From Vesta saturnalis (taxonomy: Eukaryota > Arthropoda > Insecta > Coleoptera > Lampyridae), in assembly GCA_036346205.1 (NCBI GenBank), contig JARFJB010001495.1:3650001-3714000 (forward strand): a DNA stretch of 64,000 nt, in the 5' to 3' direction. The number at the start of each line of letters is the position of its first letter. The stretch's first letter is position 1. Both the position numbers and the translations under genes were made by a program. This document shows positions 1 to 12,978 of this stretch, piece by piece. The notes below the pieces were generated by a model. That model worked only from the letters and a program-made list of their open reading frames with translations, did no database searches and was not told the DNA's origin.

Positions 1-807
1 AATACATTCCTTAGAAAATATTTTTATTTTGATATTTTAAGTATAACCCTGTAGAAGAAAATTATGTTAAAAAATTAAAAATTGTCGATTTTTGGCCCAC
101 ATAGGAAACAAAATATATTTTTTTTCAAATTTTTTTAAAAATATGTGCGTTGTTTAACAATGCTAACCAAAATAAACAGGCACTTGTTTACGGTTATTAA
201 ACAGCTTTCAATAGCATATTTTATTAGAAGGCAGCTTATGTCATTAAAGCACGGGAAAAAACCCTTTCCGTGCGCTAAATAGATGCGCGCGCGCGTGCGT
301 GCGTGCGTCCGTGCGTGCTGGAATTGAAAACTACACCGGAGCTTGCTCCACTAATTCTACTTTCGTCTATAAATAAAGAAAATAAAATTATAACTAATCG
401 GCAATGCGTTTGTATGTTTCGAAACGAAATTGGTGACTGAATAATGTTTTTGGACATCTTCGGTAATCAATGATAACTACCACTGCAAAGCTGACAATTA
501 GTGTCTAACACTGTAAAACCATAACGATTAATTTTTGCCTACCGAGGCAATGCGCTTGGCAGTTTTCAGAAGAAAATTTCGTTCTTGTACACCAGCTGAA
601 CACGCTTGTGCGTTGTCCCAAGGAGATTAGTATGTAAAAAAAGTTTTTGGGCATCTTTAGCCACAAGTGATTATATTCACCGTAAGTTATAAATAGAAAC
701 GAAAACATACTTTTTTCCAATGTAAATTCAATGTCTGATCACTTCCGTTTTTCTAAAATTTTGATGTTGGAAAGTTTGATCATGAAGGATTTTGGACTTA
801 TCGATGG
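1..807. other. AT-rich DNA without recognised gene
   Basis: No coding signature, splice-flanked exon or repeat that I recognise, apart from a short CGTG/GCGC-rich microsatellite at about 283-318. Open frames here are short and unrelated to known families. Confidence 0.6.
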
Positions 808-1198
808 TTAAGACGGCTAAGGAGAGCTCAGCAATTCATATTGCAAAAATGGCCATAAAATGGCCATTTTGGACGTAATCATCTAATAAGGAAAAAAAAA
901 CTATGCGTAGGACAAATTCTATGTAGTATAGTGATCAATTAATGGTAACCTTCTGATTTCAAATTAAATATTTAGGTTACAATCTTGACCGAAAGTTTCG
1001 TAAAAGTAGTAGCTCTCCTTAGGAACTTTCGACCAAGATTGTAACTTAACCAAAAGGTTTACATGAATTGCTCACTATATGACATAGAATTTGTCCTACG
1101 CATAGTTTTTTTCTCTTTATTAGATGATTACGTCCAAAATGGCCATTTTATGGACATTTTAGCAATATGAATTGCAGAGCTCTCCTTAGCCGCCTTAA
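808..1198. mobile_element. TTAA-flanked long-hairpin MITE
   Basis: The 391 bp fold back on themselves. The left arm starts TTAAGACGGCTAAGGAGAGC and the right arm ends with its near-complement, closing in CGCCTTAA. Arm similarity continues for about 130 bp (shared AAAATGGCCATTTTGGACGTA and CTATGCGTAGGACAAATTCT segments, complementary between arms) and a weaker match reaches the centre near 1,010. TTAA at both outer ends is the target duplication expected of piggyBac-type transposition. There is no coding capacity, so it would depend on a transposase elsewhere. The piggyBac copy at 21.9 kb has different termini, so it is not an obvious parent. Confidence 0.8.
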
Positions 1199-1835
1199 TA
1201 GGTTACTACATTGCGATAAGCTTAGGAACAGTTTTAACTAAAATGGTAAACTCGAAGAAATTTTAGGATTAGACTAGGGAAACAAATATTGCTCTATAAC
1301 TTAAGTTCATGCAAAAGTATGCAATTCTATTAATACTTGAGCCCAAAATAGTGGTTTTTAGAACATCTTTAGGACGTAATAACCGAAAAATTAATACATT
1401 GATTTAAACATATACCTAAATGTCTAGACCTCAGTGATTTCTGGTAGTGCTGACCTGTAAGGGAGGAGTAAGTGGAATGGACGTTATTTTTCTTTTTTCT
1501 GCTATAACTCACTATGTCATTTAGGATTTAGGACCTAATTGTCTAGATTCCAATAATTTTCTAAGCAAGGTATTAAAGGCGGAAACGTTTCTTGAGGCGA
1601 ATATAAAAGTAGAAACCCCACACTCAATTTGAGTAGCGATAAATTTAGTCTAAAAAGCATGCATACAAAATAAAAAGTATTTAAATAATATGGTCAGTGC
1701 TCTATTAATAATCTCCGCCACCACTTACAACTTCTTTCAAGAAATTATATTGTTGCATTGTGAAACACTTCATTATTGATTATTATAGAAATTTCAAAAT
1801 GAAGAATATCCGTTTCAAAGTATATGTTTAGTTAG
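1199..1835. other. AT-rich DNA, nothing recognised
   Basis: Two weakly similar stretches near 1,420-1,440 and 1,531-1,560 (both around ACCTAAnTGTCTAGA) may be an old local duplication. No coding signal was seen. Confidence 0.5.
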
Positions 1836-1840
1836 TACGT

Positions 1841-1847
1841 ATATAAA
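1841..1847 (+). promoter_or_regulatory. Putative TATA box of the small secreted-peptide gene
   Basis: ATATAAA lies about 57 bases before the ATG at 1,904. This places a start site near 1,870 and leaves a short 5' leader. Inferred from position and motif only. Confidence 0.4.
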
Positions 1848-1903
1848 GTCTGCTAAACATCTTGATCAAACACACTTGTTCAAACTACAAAGCGTGCACG
1901 ATA

Positions 1904-2159
1904 ATGAAGATAATAGTAAGTCTCTACATATTATACTTGACCAGTATTAACTTATTTTTAAAAATTTTAGGTAATATTATTACTAATGTGTATATGGAAA
2001 AGTAGTAGCACTTTTAATGGTAAAGGACCAAGAGGCCGTTTTAGCTTGTCACGGTTATCATCGTTACTAAAATTATTTGATAACAATGAGCCGAGTTTGC
2101 TAGATAGTTTTAACGATTTCTCAAGTTTCTCTTTTTACAATATTTTTAAACACAATTAG
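1904..2159 (+). CDS. Putative two-exon gene for a small secreted peptide (66 aa)
   Basis: Exon 1 (1,904-1,915) holds four codons, MKII. It ends in a consensus donor (GTAAGT, 1,916-1,921). The 55-base intron has a TATTAAC branch-like site at 1,945-1,951 and a pyrimidine-rich acceptor ending in TTTTAG at 1,970. Exon 2 (1,971-2,159) runs 62 codons to TAG with the phase preserved. The first residues read MKIIVILLLMCIWKSSST, a good signal peptide. The remaining ~48 residues have a basic GKGPRGR patch, then leucine- and serine-rich and phenylalanine-rich stretches, with no cysteine after the signal. A TATA box sits upstream. I do not recognise the family. Secreted effector, venom-like, accessory-gland or neuropeptide-type products are all possible. 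The splice sites, signal peptide and promoter agree, but there is no homology or transcript evidence, so a chance open frame is not excluded. Confidence 0.45.
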
Positions 2160-2235
2160 ACGTATATAGACATTTATAATTCTTGTGTAATGTAGTGTAT
2201 GTACATATAATTATATAGACAAATGTGTTTATTGA

Positions 2236-2311
2236 AATATCTGGTGTGGAACATCACACGAACCTGCAACCTACAAAGTGGAAATTAAAAGAAATAAGTT
2301 TAATAATTTTT
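2236..2311 (-). repeat. 3' end fragment of microsatellite-bearing (HINE-like) element
   Basis: A reversed 3' terminus: a hairpin-type TGGTGTGGAACATCACACG is followed by a diverged CAACCTACAAAGTGGAAATT. It abuts the next copy directly, so it is a truncated or chimeric insertion. The same end recurs near 13.84, 18.14 and (forward) 6.35 and 19.97 kb. Confidence 0.6.
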
Positions 2312-2720
2312 ACCTTCTAGCCTACATATTATACATATCTAGGTATAGAAGGTAATGTAATCGACTTTATTTTCATTATCGCTAAATTGATTTAATACAT
2401 CATTTTACAACGTTTCGCAAAGTATCGCCACGATCGACCATAAATGTCTGTGCGCGCGCGCCCGTGTGTATATATGCGTGCGTGCGCGCGCGAAATTTTT
2501 ATAGAAGCGAGTGGCTTTGGAATTTTTTGCTAGTCAGCATCTAGAAATTTTAAACGTCTATCTGACGTAGATTATTATTGCTATTGTTTTCCAATGCTGC
2601 CTATTTTCGTTATGGACGTATCGAAGCTGAATAATCCTACAAAATTAGTATTATTAAAATTAATTTCTTTTAATTTTGACTTTGCAGGTTAGAAGGCCGT
2701 GTGTTGTTCCACACGAGATG
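2312..2720 (+). mobile_element. Short copy of the microsatellite-bearing HINE-like family
   Basis: The 5' end ACCTTCTAGCCTACAT is mirrored inside the copy by AGGTATAGAAGGT. The family core (AATCGACTT, GCTAAAT, TTTTACAAC, GATCGACCAT) follows. A small CG/TG-rich simple repeat occupies about 2,442-2,493. The 3' half leads to AGGTTAGAAGGCCGTGTG and a terminal GTGT..CCACAC hairpin. The simple repeat sits where other copies carry hundreds to thousands of bases of GTGTGC. Confidence 0.65.
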
Positions 2721-3206
2721 CTTTATGATTATTATGCAATCTCTTTTTGAATATTGAAAGAAAAATTCCAAAACCGTTCGCTTCTCTAAAACGTGTGTAG
2801 AGGATATAGTGTCTCCTACTCTTACTTTAAAATTTCTATCGTTTAGGAATGATTTAATCAAGAAGGCCATGTTTCTTCTTATTCAACAATCATGAATTTT
2901 CTTTAGAATGAGATACCTCCAGACGGTGTCAAAGGCTTTCTCGATGTCAAATAGGACAGCAGGCAGGTGTTCTCTGCTTAGGAGGGATTCTTGGATCTTC
3001 GTAGTAAGGTTTAATAGATTATCACTTGTAGAGAAGGATTTTCGGCAACCTGCTTCATAGTTATGTATCAGTTTCTTTTCTCCCATTAGTCTCATCAGAC
3101 GTCTATTTATTATTTTTTTAAGCAACTTACCTAAACAGCTTGTTAAGGGTATTGGACGGTAGCTTCCTGAACTTAAAGGGGTTTTAATTGGTTTTGGGAT
3201 TTCCAT
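2720..3206 (-). pseudogene. Non-LTR (jockey-type) reverse transcriptase fragment
   Basis: The minus-strand translation has the RT landmarks SYRPIPLTSCLGKLLKKIIN, then a QAGFRK-like stretch (YEAGCRKSFSTSDNLLNLTT), then FDIEKAFDTVWR, which contains the first catalytic aspartate. After an in-frame stop near 2,883 it continues as FLIKSFLNDRNFKVRVGDT, also standard for the family. The GVPQGS and YADD regions are not recognisable. So it is a 5'- and 3'-truncated, stop-bearing relic covering roughly the fingers and part of the palm. The downstream end runs into the HINE-like copy. Confidence 0.85.
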
Positions 3207-3360
3207 AGTTGGTGATAGTATCCTTCATTCCATATTTTATTGGAAAGAAACAATAATTAGATATTTTCAAAATCACTTGATGGTGTCACGGAGAGTTAGC
3301 TTCTCTTTGACTGACAAACGTATTTATTTTACCGATTCGCCTAGTTTATGCGACGCTTGC

Positions 3361-5735
<2,375 letters not shown>

Positions 5736-6385
5736 GGATATATGTTAGTATACACGATAACTCCAGAACGAAAATACCTGCGTACCTATTAAAAATTTTG
5801 TATTTAAGCTTGTTTTCATTTTGCTAGGGGCTGATTAGATGTTGGGACTAATCCAGCGGCGGTGAGGGAGAGTTTATTAGGAGCAGTTTTCGGTTTTTAT
5901 CAAATATTTCTAAAACAGCTGCATATTTCAAAGATATAAAAGTACCTATATAAATATAGACCTTAAACATATCGATTAATTATGATCTATGGAATTTTTT
6001 GAAATGAGGCGTCATTTAGCTTTCAAATTTTTTTTGGTTTAACATGTATTTATGTCTATGAATCTCTATCTGACATAAAGTTTTAAACGTCATTCCGACA
6101 TAGATTACTGTTGTTGTTTTTACAATGTTGCCTGTTTTAGGTTTTAGGTTACATAGTTATCCTAAAAAAATTGAAATTAAATTTCTTTTAATTTAAGTTA
6201 GCATCTAGATGTTTGTTTGACTTAGATTATTGTTTTTGCATTTACAATGTTGCCTATTTTCGTAATGAACTTCTTATAAAAAAGGTTGCATAATTATCCT
6301 TAAAAAATATTATTAAAATTACTTCATTTCTTTTAATATCCATGTTGTAGGTTGGAAGGTCGTGTGGTGTTCCACACCAGATATT
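5736..6385 (+). mobile_element. 3' part of HINE-like element next to the giant microsatellite
   Basis: It carries the family flank TATGTTAGTATAC, ACGATAACTCC, TTTAAGCTTG and GGGCTGATTAGAT, then the long AT-rich body. It ends with TGTAGGTTGGAAGGTCGTGT and the hairpin GTGTGG-TGTT-CCACAC near 6,360-6,380. The matching 17.3-18.1 kb copy shows the same order. Confidence 0.7.
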
Positions 6386-6927
6386 TTAGGATAACTATGC
6401 AAACTCTTTTATACGCTCATAACGAATACAGGCAACATTGTAAAAACAAAAACAATAACCCATATCAGAATGACGTTTAGAACTTCATATCAGATGGATA
6501 TTAATAGACATAAATACCCCGCTTTCATAAGATATCAATAATACAGTTTAATCATTTCCTTTCATACTTAATTTTAGGCTTGAGTTATATTAAGAAACTT
6601 TATAAAAAAAATCTATGTAATTCAAAAATATGTCTACACTTCTTCTTATACAATTAATCGTTATTCAAATATTGACAACTCTTAAATTGTACTTTAGGAA
6701 TTTGTTTGCCACTAAATTACTCGTCGTATCAAAATTAATTAATATGTTTAAGGCCTATATCTAGGTATTTATACATCTTTTAAATATGCAGTTGTTTTAG
6801 AAAAATTTTATAAAAACCAAAAGCTGCCCCTAATAAACCCTCCCTCTCGGTCGCAGGATTTATCTCAAAATCTAATCAGCTCCAAGCGAAATGAAAACAA
6901 GCTTAAATACAAAATTTCAAGTAGATA

Positions 6928-9215
6928 GGCGAGACCGGGGCGGTTTGTAACACGGAGTAAGTTGTAACACACTAAGTATTTCCCGGACTTAAATCTTGGC
7001 AACCCAGCATAATAAGAACATTGTGAAGGTCACTTGTACGCAGAAAGTCAATCGATAGACGTTGGTACAGATGTTATTCGCGGAAGTGTTGAGCACGTAA
7101 GTAAGTTTTGAACTCTTATTTTAATTTTAAATAACTATTATTAGAAAGTGTTGACATTTATTTTCTTGCCCGCAAATTAATTACCACAGTGTAGGCTATC
7201 ATACGGAAGAAAGTTTTCAATGAGTTGATGTTTAGTTTTTTATTTGTCGAGAAATAAAAATGAAATAAATCAAGCACGGGGCAAGTTGTAACAATTCGCA
7301 AAATGTAACATGTTACTACTTATTCCGTCTCACGCATTATGTACGAAATTACCTACGTTTTTATCTTTTAGAATGAGAACGTATAAGAAAAAAACAGACC
7401 GAGGTTCTAGTTCTAAAGAAGATATGGAAGAGGGAGTAAACAGAGTTATACATAATAGGGAGTCCATTCGTTCAGTGGCAACAGCTCTAGATATATGTCA
7501 TGTAACTCTCTATAGGTATGTAAAGAAAGTAAGAGATTCCGAAGCTCGTATCACGTTGGATTATGTAGGATATAGCTGCAAAACAGTTTTTAATGATCAG
7601 CAGACAGCCAGTCTAGTTGAATACTTGAAACATGTTTAAGAAGTTTACTTTAGTTTAACCCCTAAGGAAGTACGTAAATTTGCTTATGGCTGTGCCTTGA
7701 AATATGATATTAAATTTCCTGAATCCTAGAAAAAAAATAAAATGGCCGCGGATAATAATATTTCTTAAAGAAATAGAGATCTCTCTATTAGAACTCCATA
7801 ACCTACTAGTTTACAGAGAGCAACAAATTTCAATAGAAGCAATGTTTCTATTTTTTTTTTTTTTGATAAATTAGCTATCGATACAATTTTGCAGCTACAC
7901 AAATTTGGAACCTCGATACAGGAGTAACCACAGTGCAGAGAGTTAGAAAGGTTATTGCCGAAAAATGAACAAAGCAGGTGAGTGGAATAACTTCTAGTGA
8001 AAGAGGGGTCCTGGTCACTGCATGTATTGCCGTAAGTGCAATAGGAAATTGTACGCCTCCTATGTTTCTGTTTCACAGAAAAAAGTTTCATGATCAGTTT
8101 ATTAGAGATGGAAAAGTTTTACAAATTTATCGAACTCTTTGTTGCTCATGTGAGGCATAAAAAACCAGTCATTTTACTGTAGGACGATCATGACTCCCAT
8201 TTTGCAATAAAAACTATAAACTACGCAAAAGATAATGGGTAGTAATGTTGTCTCTTCCACCCCGTTGTTTACACCGCCTCCAGCCATTGGACAGGAGAGT
8301 ATATGGGCAATTCAAAAAATATTTATCTTCTGTTCAAGGCAGTTGGTTTAGGAACAACTCTGGAAAGTCTATGACCATATATGACATTCCGTCTTTAGTC
8401 CGAGATACGCTGCCGGTAGTAGCCACACCGAAAAATATAATGAAAGGTTTTTAAGTTTCCGGCATAGAACCTTTTAATCGAGATATTCTCGGCACGACGA
8501 ATTTTTACCGTCAAGTGTTATCTCAAACAGTTGAGCCTGTTGCTATGCCGTCAGCTGATCTACTTAAAGAAACTTCTGATTTTCCCACGTCTAATTTATC
8601 AGAGAATGTGATCTCCTCTTCTGAAATAACTGAACTAGAGCCACTTGCTTCAACGTCAGGAATCAATAGAATTACTACCCAAGGAACTTCTGAAAACAAG
8701 ATTAGTTCTCGCCCACTTCCTAAGGCTGAGCAACGAAAGATGGCCCGTACAATTCGAAAAAAAAAGGAAATCTTCGGTACTTACTGACACGCCACTTGAA
8801 GAACAAAACAGTCGGAAGTCCAAAAAACCCAAAAAAATTGTAAAGTCTAAAGTGAAGAAAAAGTCTTTATTTCATCAGACGATTCCTCAGAAGAATAGTA
8901 TTTTTTCTTAGTTTGCATATGGAAATAGTAAAACCAAAGAAAAGTGGAATGCAAAATGTGGTCCCATGAAGCTTGTACAGACGATAATATTCCACATATC
9001 TGTCCTAATTGCAATTCTGATTGTGAATAAAATAATAGGCAACATTCTTGGTATTATTTTTTTTTGTATGTTTGTGTGTTTACGTTTGTATTTAAATAAA
9101 TAATTTGTTGACAAAATATGTGAGTAGATATTCGCGCAAAAAATTCTTGTTAAATGAAACAGTTGAACGAAAAAAAAGTCAAATATTTTTTGTTACAACC
9201 TGCCCCGGTCTCCCC
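6928..9215 (+). mobile_element. pogo-type DNA transposon, 2.29 kb, degenerate
   Basis: Terminal inverted repeats of about 24 bp (left GGCGAGACCGGGGCGGTTTG, right the complement of GGGGAGACCGGGGCAGGTTG) are flanked by a TA target duplication (6,926-6,927 and 9,216-9,217). The element encodes pogo transposase remains on the plus strand and sits inside an older HINE-like copy. Confidence 0.9.
7373..9030 (+). pseudogene. pogo transposase (psq-type HTH, DDE_1), multiply broken
   Basis: The amino end reads MRTYKKKTDRGSSSKEDMEE and continues as a psq-like helix-turn-helix (SIRSVATALDICHVTLYRYV) to 7,639. DDE_1 pieces follow in changing frames: near 7,978-8,110 (SGITSSERGVLVTACIAVSA and GNCTPPMFLFHRKKFHD), near 8,160-8,240 a DDHDSH stretch corresponding to the family's D-N-H-E-S-H catalytic site, near 8,245-8,455 LSLPPRCLHRLQPLDRRVYG and TIYDIPSLVRD. 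The tail (8,515-8,787) is hydrophilic. A terminal CysHis cluster (MWSHEAC..HICPNC, about 8,958-9,025) is typical of insect pogo C-ends. Several stops and frameshifts, including one after 7,639, make it non-functional. Confidence 0.9.
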
Positions 9216-10277
9216 TAGATGTTTTCGTTCTGGAGTTATCGTGGCTACTAACACTCATCCAGACATCATAGCCGATCTTGGCGAAACTTGGCCAAAAGTT
9301 GTAAGAGCTAATAACTCGATTTAGCGATAGTGAAAAAAAAGTCGATTGCATAACCTTCTATACCTACATGTGTATATACAGGGTCCGCCTAAGGCTAACT
9401 CATCTAAAATATTTTTACGTGCGTACTACTTCCGGTTATACCGGAAGTCGGTACTTAGTAGCTTATTTTAAATGGAACACCCCGTATATTAATACATTTT
9501 TGGATTCTATGTCGAATTTTAAGGTAAGTTTGTTAAATAAACTAGATACGAAATTTCAGTCGTTTTAAAAAAAAAACATTTTTCTAAAAAAATTGACAGA
9601 TGCGGTCTTAGTAATAACTCGTTAATTGTTCTGTTCATGTCAAACAATTTGAATAAAACTTTGAGGTGTTGTAGGCAAAGGTTTATTGAAACAGTCTACA
9701 AAAAATGACATTTGTATTTTTCATAAAAATAAAATTATGAATGTCTAAACTTGACTATCAAAAAATGCAAGTTACTAAAAAAAATCAAATGGAAACCCCT
9801 ATTTTTTATTACTCAGATTGATTTAACGTCAAAAATTAAGATAAGTTTGTTTAAAACTTTATTTGCCTAAACGTAACAGTTTCATACTTATCAAATTTGC
9901 GATAAAAATGAGCTACATACTTAGATCTAGTATTCCTTGTTCGTGGTCACCATGGAAACCAAATAATTGAGAATTGAAATAAAGAAAAATATTTGAATAA
10001 GTTACTGCAAAAAATTATAAAAATTGATAATTTTGTGATTCAAAAGTCATTTTTGCCAAATAGAAATTTTCTAAGTCATTTTTTCAAATTCGATATACAA
10101 CATAAGTGTAAAAATTTAATACTTTATGAGTAAATCGAAAAAAACTACTTTTTACTGCGGAGGTAATACATACTTATCAGCGCATCATTACACGATAAAG
10201 ATGCTTATTTATATTGTTTCTCTTTTGTAGTCAATAATTTAATACAATTGTTGACAGTTTGTGTTTTTCTTGATGAA

Positions 10278-11371
10278 ATGGCTCGACTTGAATATTCTAA
10301 TACAGATTATTTGAATTTAATTTTAATTCACGGTGAATCTCATAGAGTTGTAAAACGAACAGTAAGAACATTTATCGAACGCTATCCTGAGCGCCACCGA
10401 CCATCAACAAATACAATAAGACGTGTGGTTGAAAATTTGGAACAGTTTGGCACATTTAAACACTCTGCGCCTCGCAAAAAAACTGCTGTTGATAACGAAC
10501 AGAATGAAGTTATAACTTTAGGGTATTTCCGTGCCTATCCTTGAAATTCCATAAACGACGCGAAAACAGATATTGGCTAACACCAACAACTATCAGAAGA
10601 ATTCTTAAGAAACATAAGTTTAGACCATACTGTTTACAATTAGTTCAACATTTGAAAGAAGCGGATTTCTTGAAACGTATCGAATTTTGTGAAACAATTT
10701 TGCTCAAAATACAAGAAATTCCTAATGACTAATATCATATGGACGGACGAATCTAAATTTACGAAAAATGGAATATTTAATCGCCGAAACTCGTATTACT
10801 GGAATAACGAAAATAGCAATCCAATTCGCGAATGCCATTTTCAGGAAATTTGGAACTTTAACGTATTTTGTGCTATTCGGAATAACGAAATCTTTGACGT
10901 ATATTTTTACAACGAAAATTTGAGAGGTTTAAAATAGTTGATTGTTGCGATTTATGATTACAAATTTTAAATTATCTTGAGATATTAAACACTCGAATTC
11001 AACCCCGATTAAATCTAGAAAGGGAAAATTTATGGTACCAACAAGACGGTGCGGCCCCTTATAACACCAACGCTGGTTCCATGAAACTTTATGAAATTTT
11101 TGAAGATCGTTGGTTTGCCAATAATGGTCCCTTTCCATGGCCACCTAGGTCACCTGATCTTACGCCAATGGATTTTTATCTTTGGGGTCGAATTAAAAAT
11201 ATTGTTTATGCTACACCACTAACGACTAAAGAAGATTGCATTGCAAGAGTGCAAAATGCCTTCAATTCTCTTTCTCCACAAGAAATTCAAAAGGCTACAA
11301 ATGAAGCCGTTATAAGACGGGTTCAACAATGTCTTGCGTCTAACGGGCAACATTTTGAACATTTATTGTAA
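10278..11371 (+). pseudogene. Mariner/Tc1-superfamily transposase (DUF4817-type N-terminus), frameshifted
   Basis: The start MARLEYSNTDYLNLILIHGE is chosen over the upstream ATG at 10,248 because this is where the insect family usually begins. An HTH region follows (RTFIERYPERHRPSTNTIRR), then a frameshift near 10,540, a second HTH (LTPTTIRRILKKHKFRPY), another frameshift near 10,730, and the catalytic pieces: IIWTDESKFTKNG (first Asp), QQDGAAPYN in a damaged stretch near 11,045-11,065 (second Asp), and WPPRSPDLTPMDFYLWG (third Asp). As read, 36 residues separate the second and third aspartates. The C-terminus to 11,371 is open. Function is lost through at least three frame breaks. Confidence 0.85.
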
Positions 11372-11728
11372 ATTAATTTACATTTGATCACGAGCAAAAA
11401 TACTAAATAAGCGACTTTATCGTGTAAGAATGCACTCATAAGTATGTAGTTACTACCTCCGCAGTAAAAAGTATCAAATTTTTACACTTATGTTGTATAT
11501 CGAATTTGAAAAAAATTACTTTTGAATCACAAAATTATCAATTTTTATAATTTTTTGCAGTAACTTTTTCAAATATTTTTCTTTATTTCAATTCTTAATT
11601 ATTTGGTTTCCTTGGTGACCACGAACAAGGAATACTACATTTAAGTACCTATGTAGCTCATTTTTATCGCAAATTTTAAAATTGGGACTTTTTTGATAAT
11701 AAGTAATAGGCACGGAAACTTCCTAAAG

Positions 11729-11965
11729 TTATAACTTCATTCTGTTCGTTATCAACAGCAGTTTTTTGCGAGGCGCAGAGTGTTTAAATGTGCCAAACTG
11801 TTCCAAATTTTGAACCACACGTCTTATTGTATTTGCTGATGGTCGGGGGCGCTCAGGATAGCGTTCGAGAAATGTTCTTACTGCTCGTTTTACAACTCTA
11901 TGACATTCTCCGTGAATTAAAATTAAATTCAAATAATCTGTATTAGAATATTCAAGTCGAGCCAT
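11729..11965 (-). pseudogene. Inverted duplicate of the transposase N-terminus
   Basis: It repeats MARLEYSNTDYLNLILIHGE and about 80 further residues of the copy at 10,278, in opposite orientation, with a few substitutions (RTFLERYPERPRP). It ends where the fold-back arm ends. It is a passenger of the palindrome, not a separate gene. Confidence 0.85.
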
Positions 11966-12978
11966 TTCATCAAGAAAAACACAAACTGTCAACAATTTTA
12001 TTAAATTATTGACTACAACAGAAAAACAAAATAAATAAGCATCTTTATCGTGTTATAATGCGCTGATAAGTATGTATTACCTCCGCAGTAAAAAGTAGTT
12101 TTTTTCGATTTACTCATAAAGTATTAAATTTTTACACTTATGTTGTATCGAATTTGAAAAAAATTACTTAGAAAATTTCTATTTGGCAAAAATGACTTTT
12201 GAATCACAAAATTATCAATTTTTATAATTTTTTGCAGTAACTTATTCAAATATTTTTTCTTTATTTCAATTCTCAATTATTTGGTTTCCATGGTGACCAC
12301 GAACAAGGAATACTAGATTTAAGTATGTAGCTCATTTTTTATCGCAAATTTTAAAATTGGGACTTTTTTGATAATAAGTATGAAACTGTTACGTTTAGGC
12401 AAATAAAGTTTTAAACAAACTTACCTTAATTTTTGACGTTAAATCGATCTGAGTAATAAAAAAATAGGGGTTTCCATTTGATTTTTTTGAGTAACTTGCA
12501 TTTTTTGATAGTCAAGTTTAGACATTCATAATTTTATTTTTATGAAAAATACAAATGTCATTTTTTGTAGACTGTTGCAATAAACCTTTGCCTACAACAA
12601 TTCAAAGTTTTATTCAAATTGTTTGACATGAACAGAACAATTAACGAGTTATTACTAAGACCGCATCTGTCAATTTTTTTAGAAAAATGTTTTTTTTTAA
12701 ACGACTGAAACTTCGTATCTAGTTTATTTAACAAACTTACCTTAAAATTCGTCATAGAATCCAAAAATGTATTATATACGGGGTGTTCCATTTAAAATAA
12801 GCGACTAAGTACCGACTTCCGATATAACCGGAAGTGGTACGAACGTGAAAATATTTTAGATGAGTTAGCCCTAACATCATTACCCTGTCACCAAATTTCA
12901 AAATTATAGTAAGTTTGGTTTAGCAGATACTCCTAGGATCAGCTCCCAAAGGCGGACCCTGTATAGGCTGGAAGGTAA

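Larger units (their letters stand above)
9379..12961 (+). mobile_element. Fold-back mariner-like element with ~1.2 kb arms
   Basis: The ends read CAGGGTCCGCC (left) and GGCGGACCCTG (right) with TA at 9,377-9,378 and 12,962-12,963. The left arm (9,379-about 10,540) reappears inverted at about 11,708-12,961, including the first ~90 codons of the transposase. Between them lie the rest of the transposase and, at about 11,380-11,707, a second copy of the arm's subterminal sequence (the original right repeat) cut off at the junction near 11,708. The structure is best explained as one copy whose right end was replaced by the inverted left end of another. Confidence 0.85.
6386..12978 (-). mobile_element. 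Inverted HINE-like element split by two DNA transposons
   Basis: Three blocks are collinear with family members read in reverse. Block 6,386-6,927 runs from the AT-rich body to the GGGCTGATTAG/AAGCTTAAATACAAAATTT flank. Block 9,216-9,376 holds the TTCTGGAGTTATCGTG flank, a residual microsatellite (about 9,242-9,270), GCCGATCTTGGCGAAACTTG and AACCTTCTATACCTACATG. Block 12,964-12,978 is the last GGCTGGAAGGTA. Removing the pogo element (6,928-9,215) and the fold-back element (9,379-12,961), each with a duplicated TA, restores a continuous copy. This fixes both insertion boundaries independently. Confidence 0.8.
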
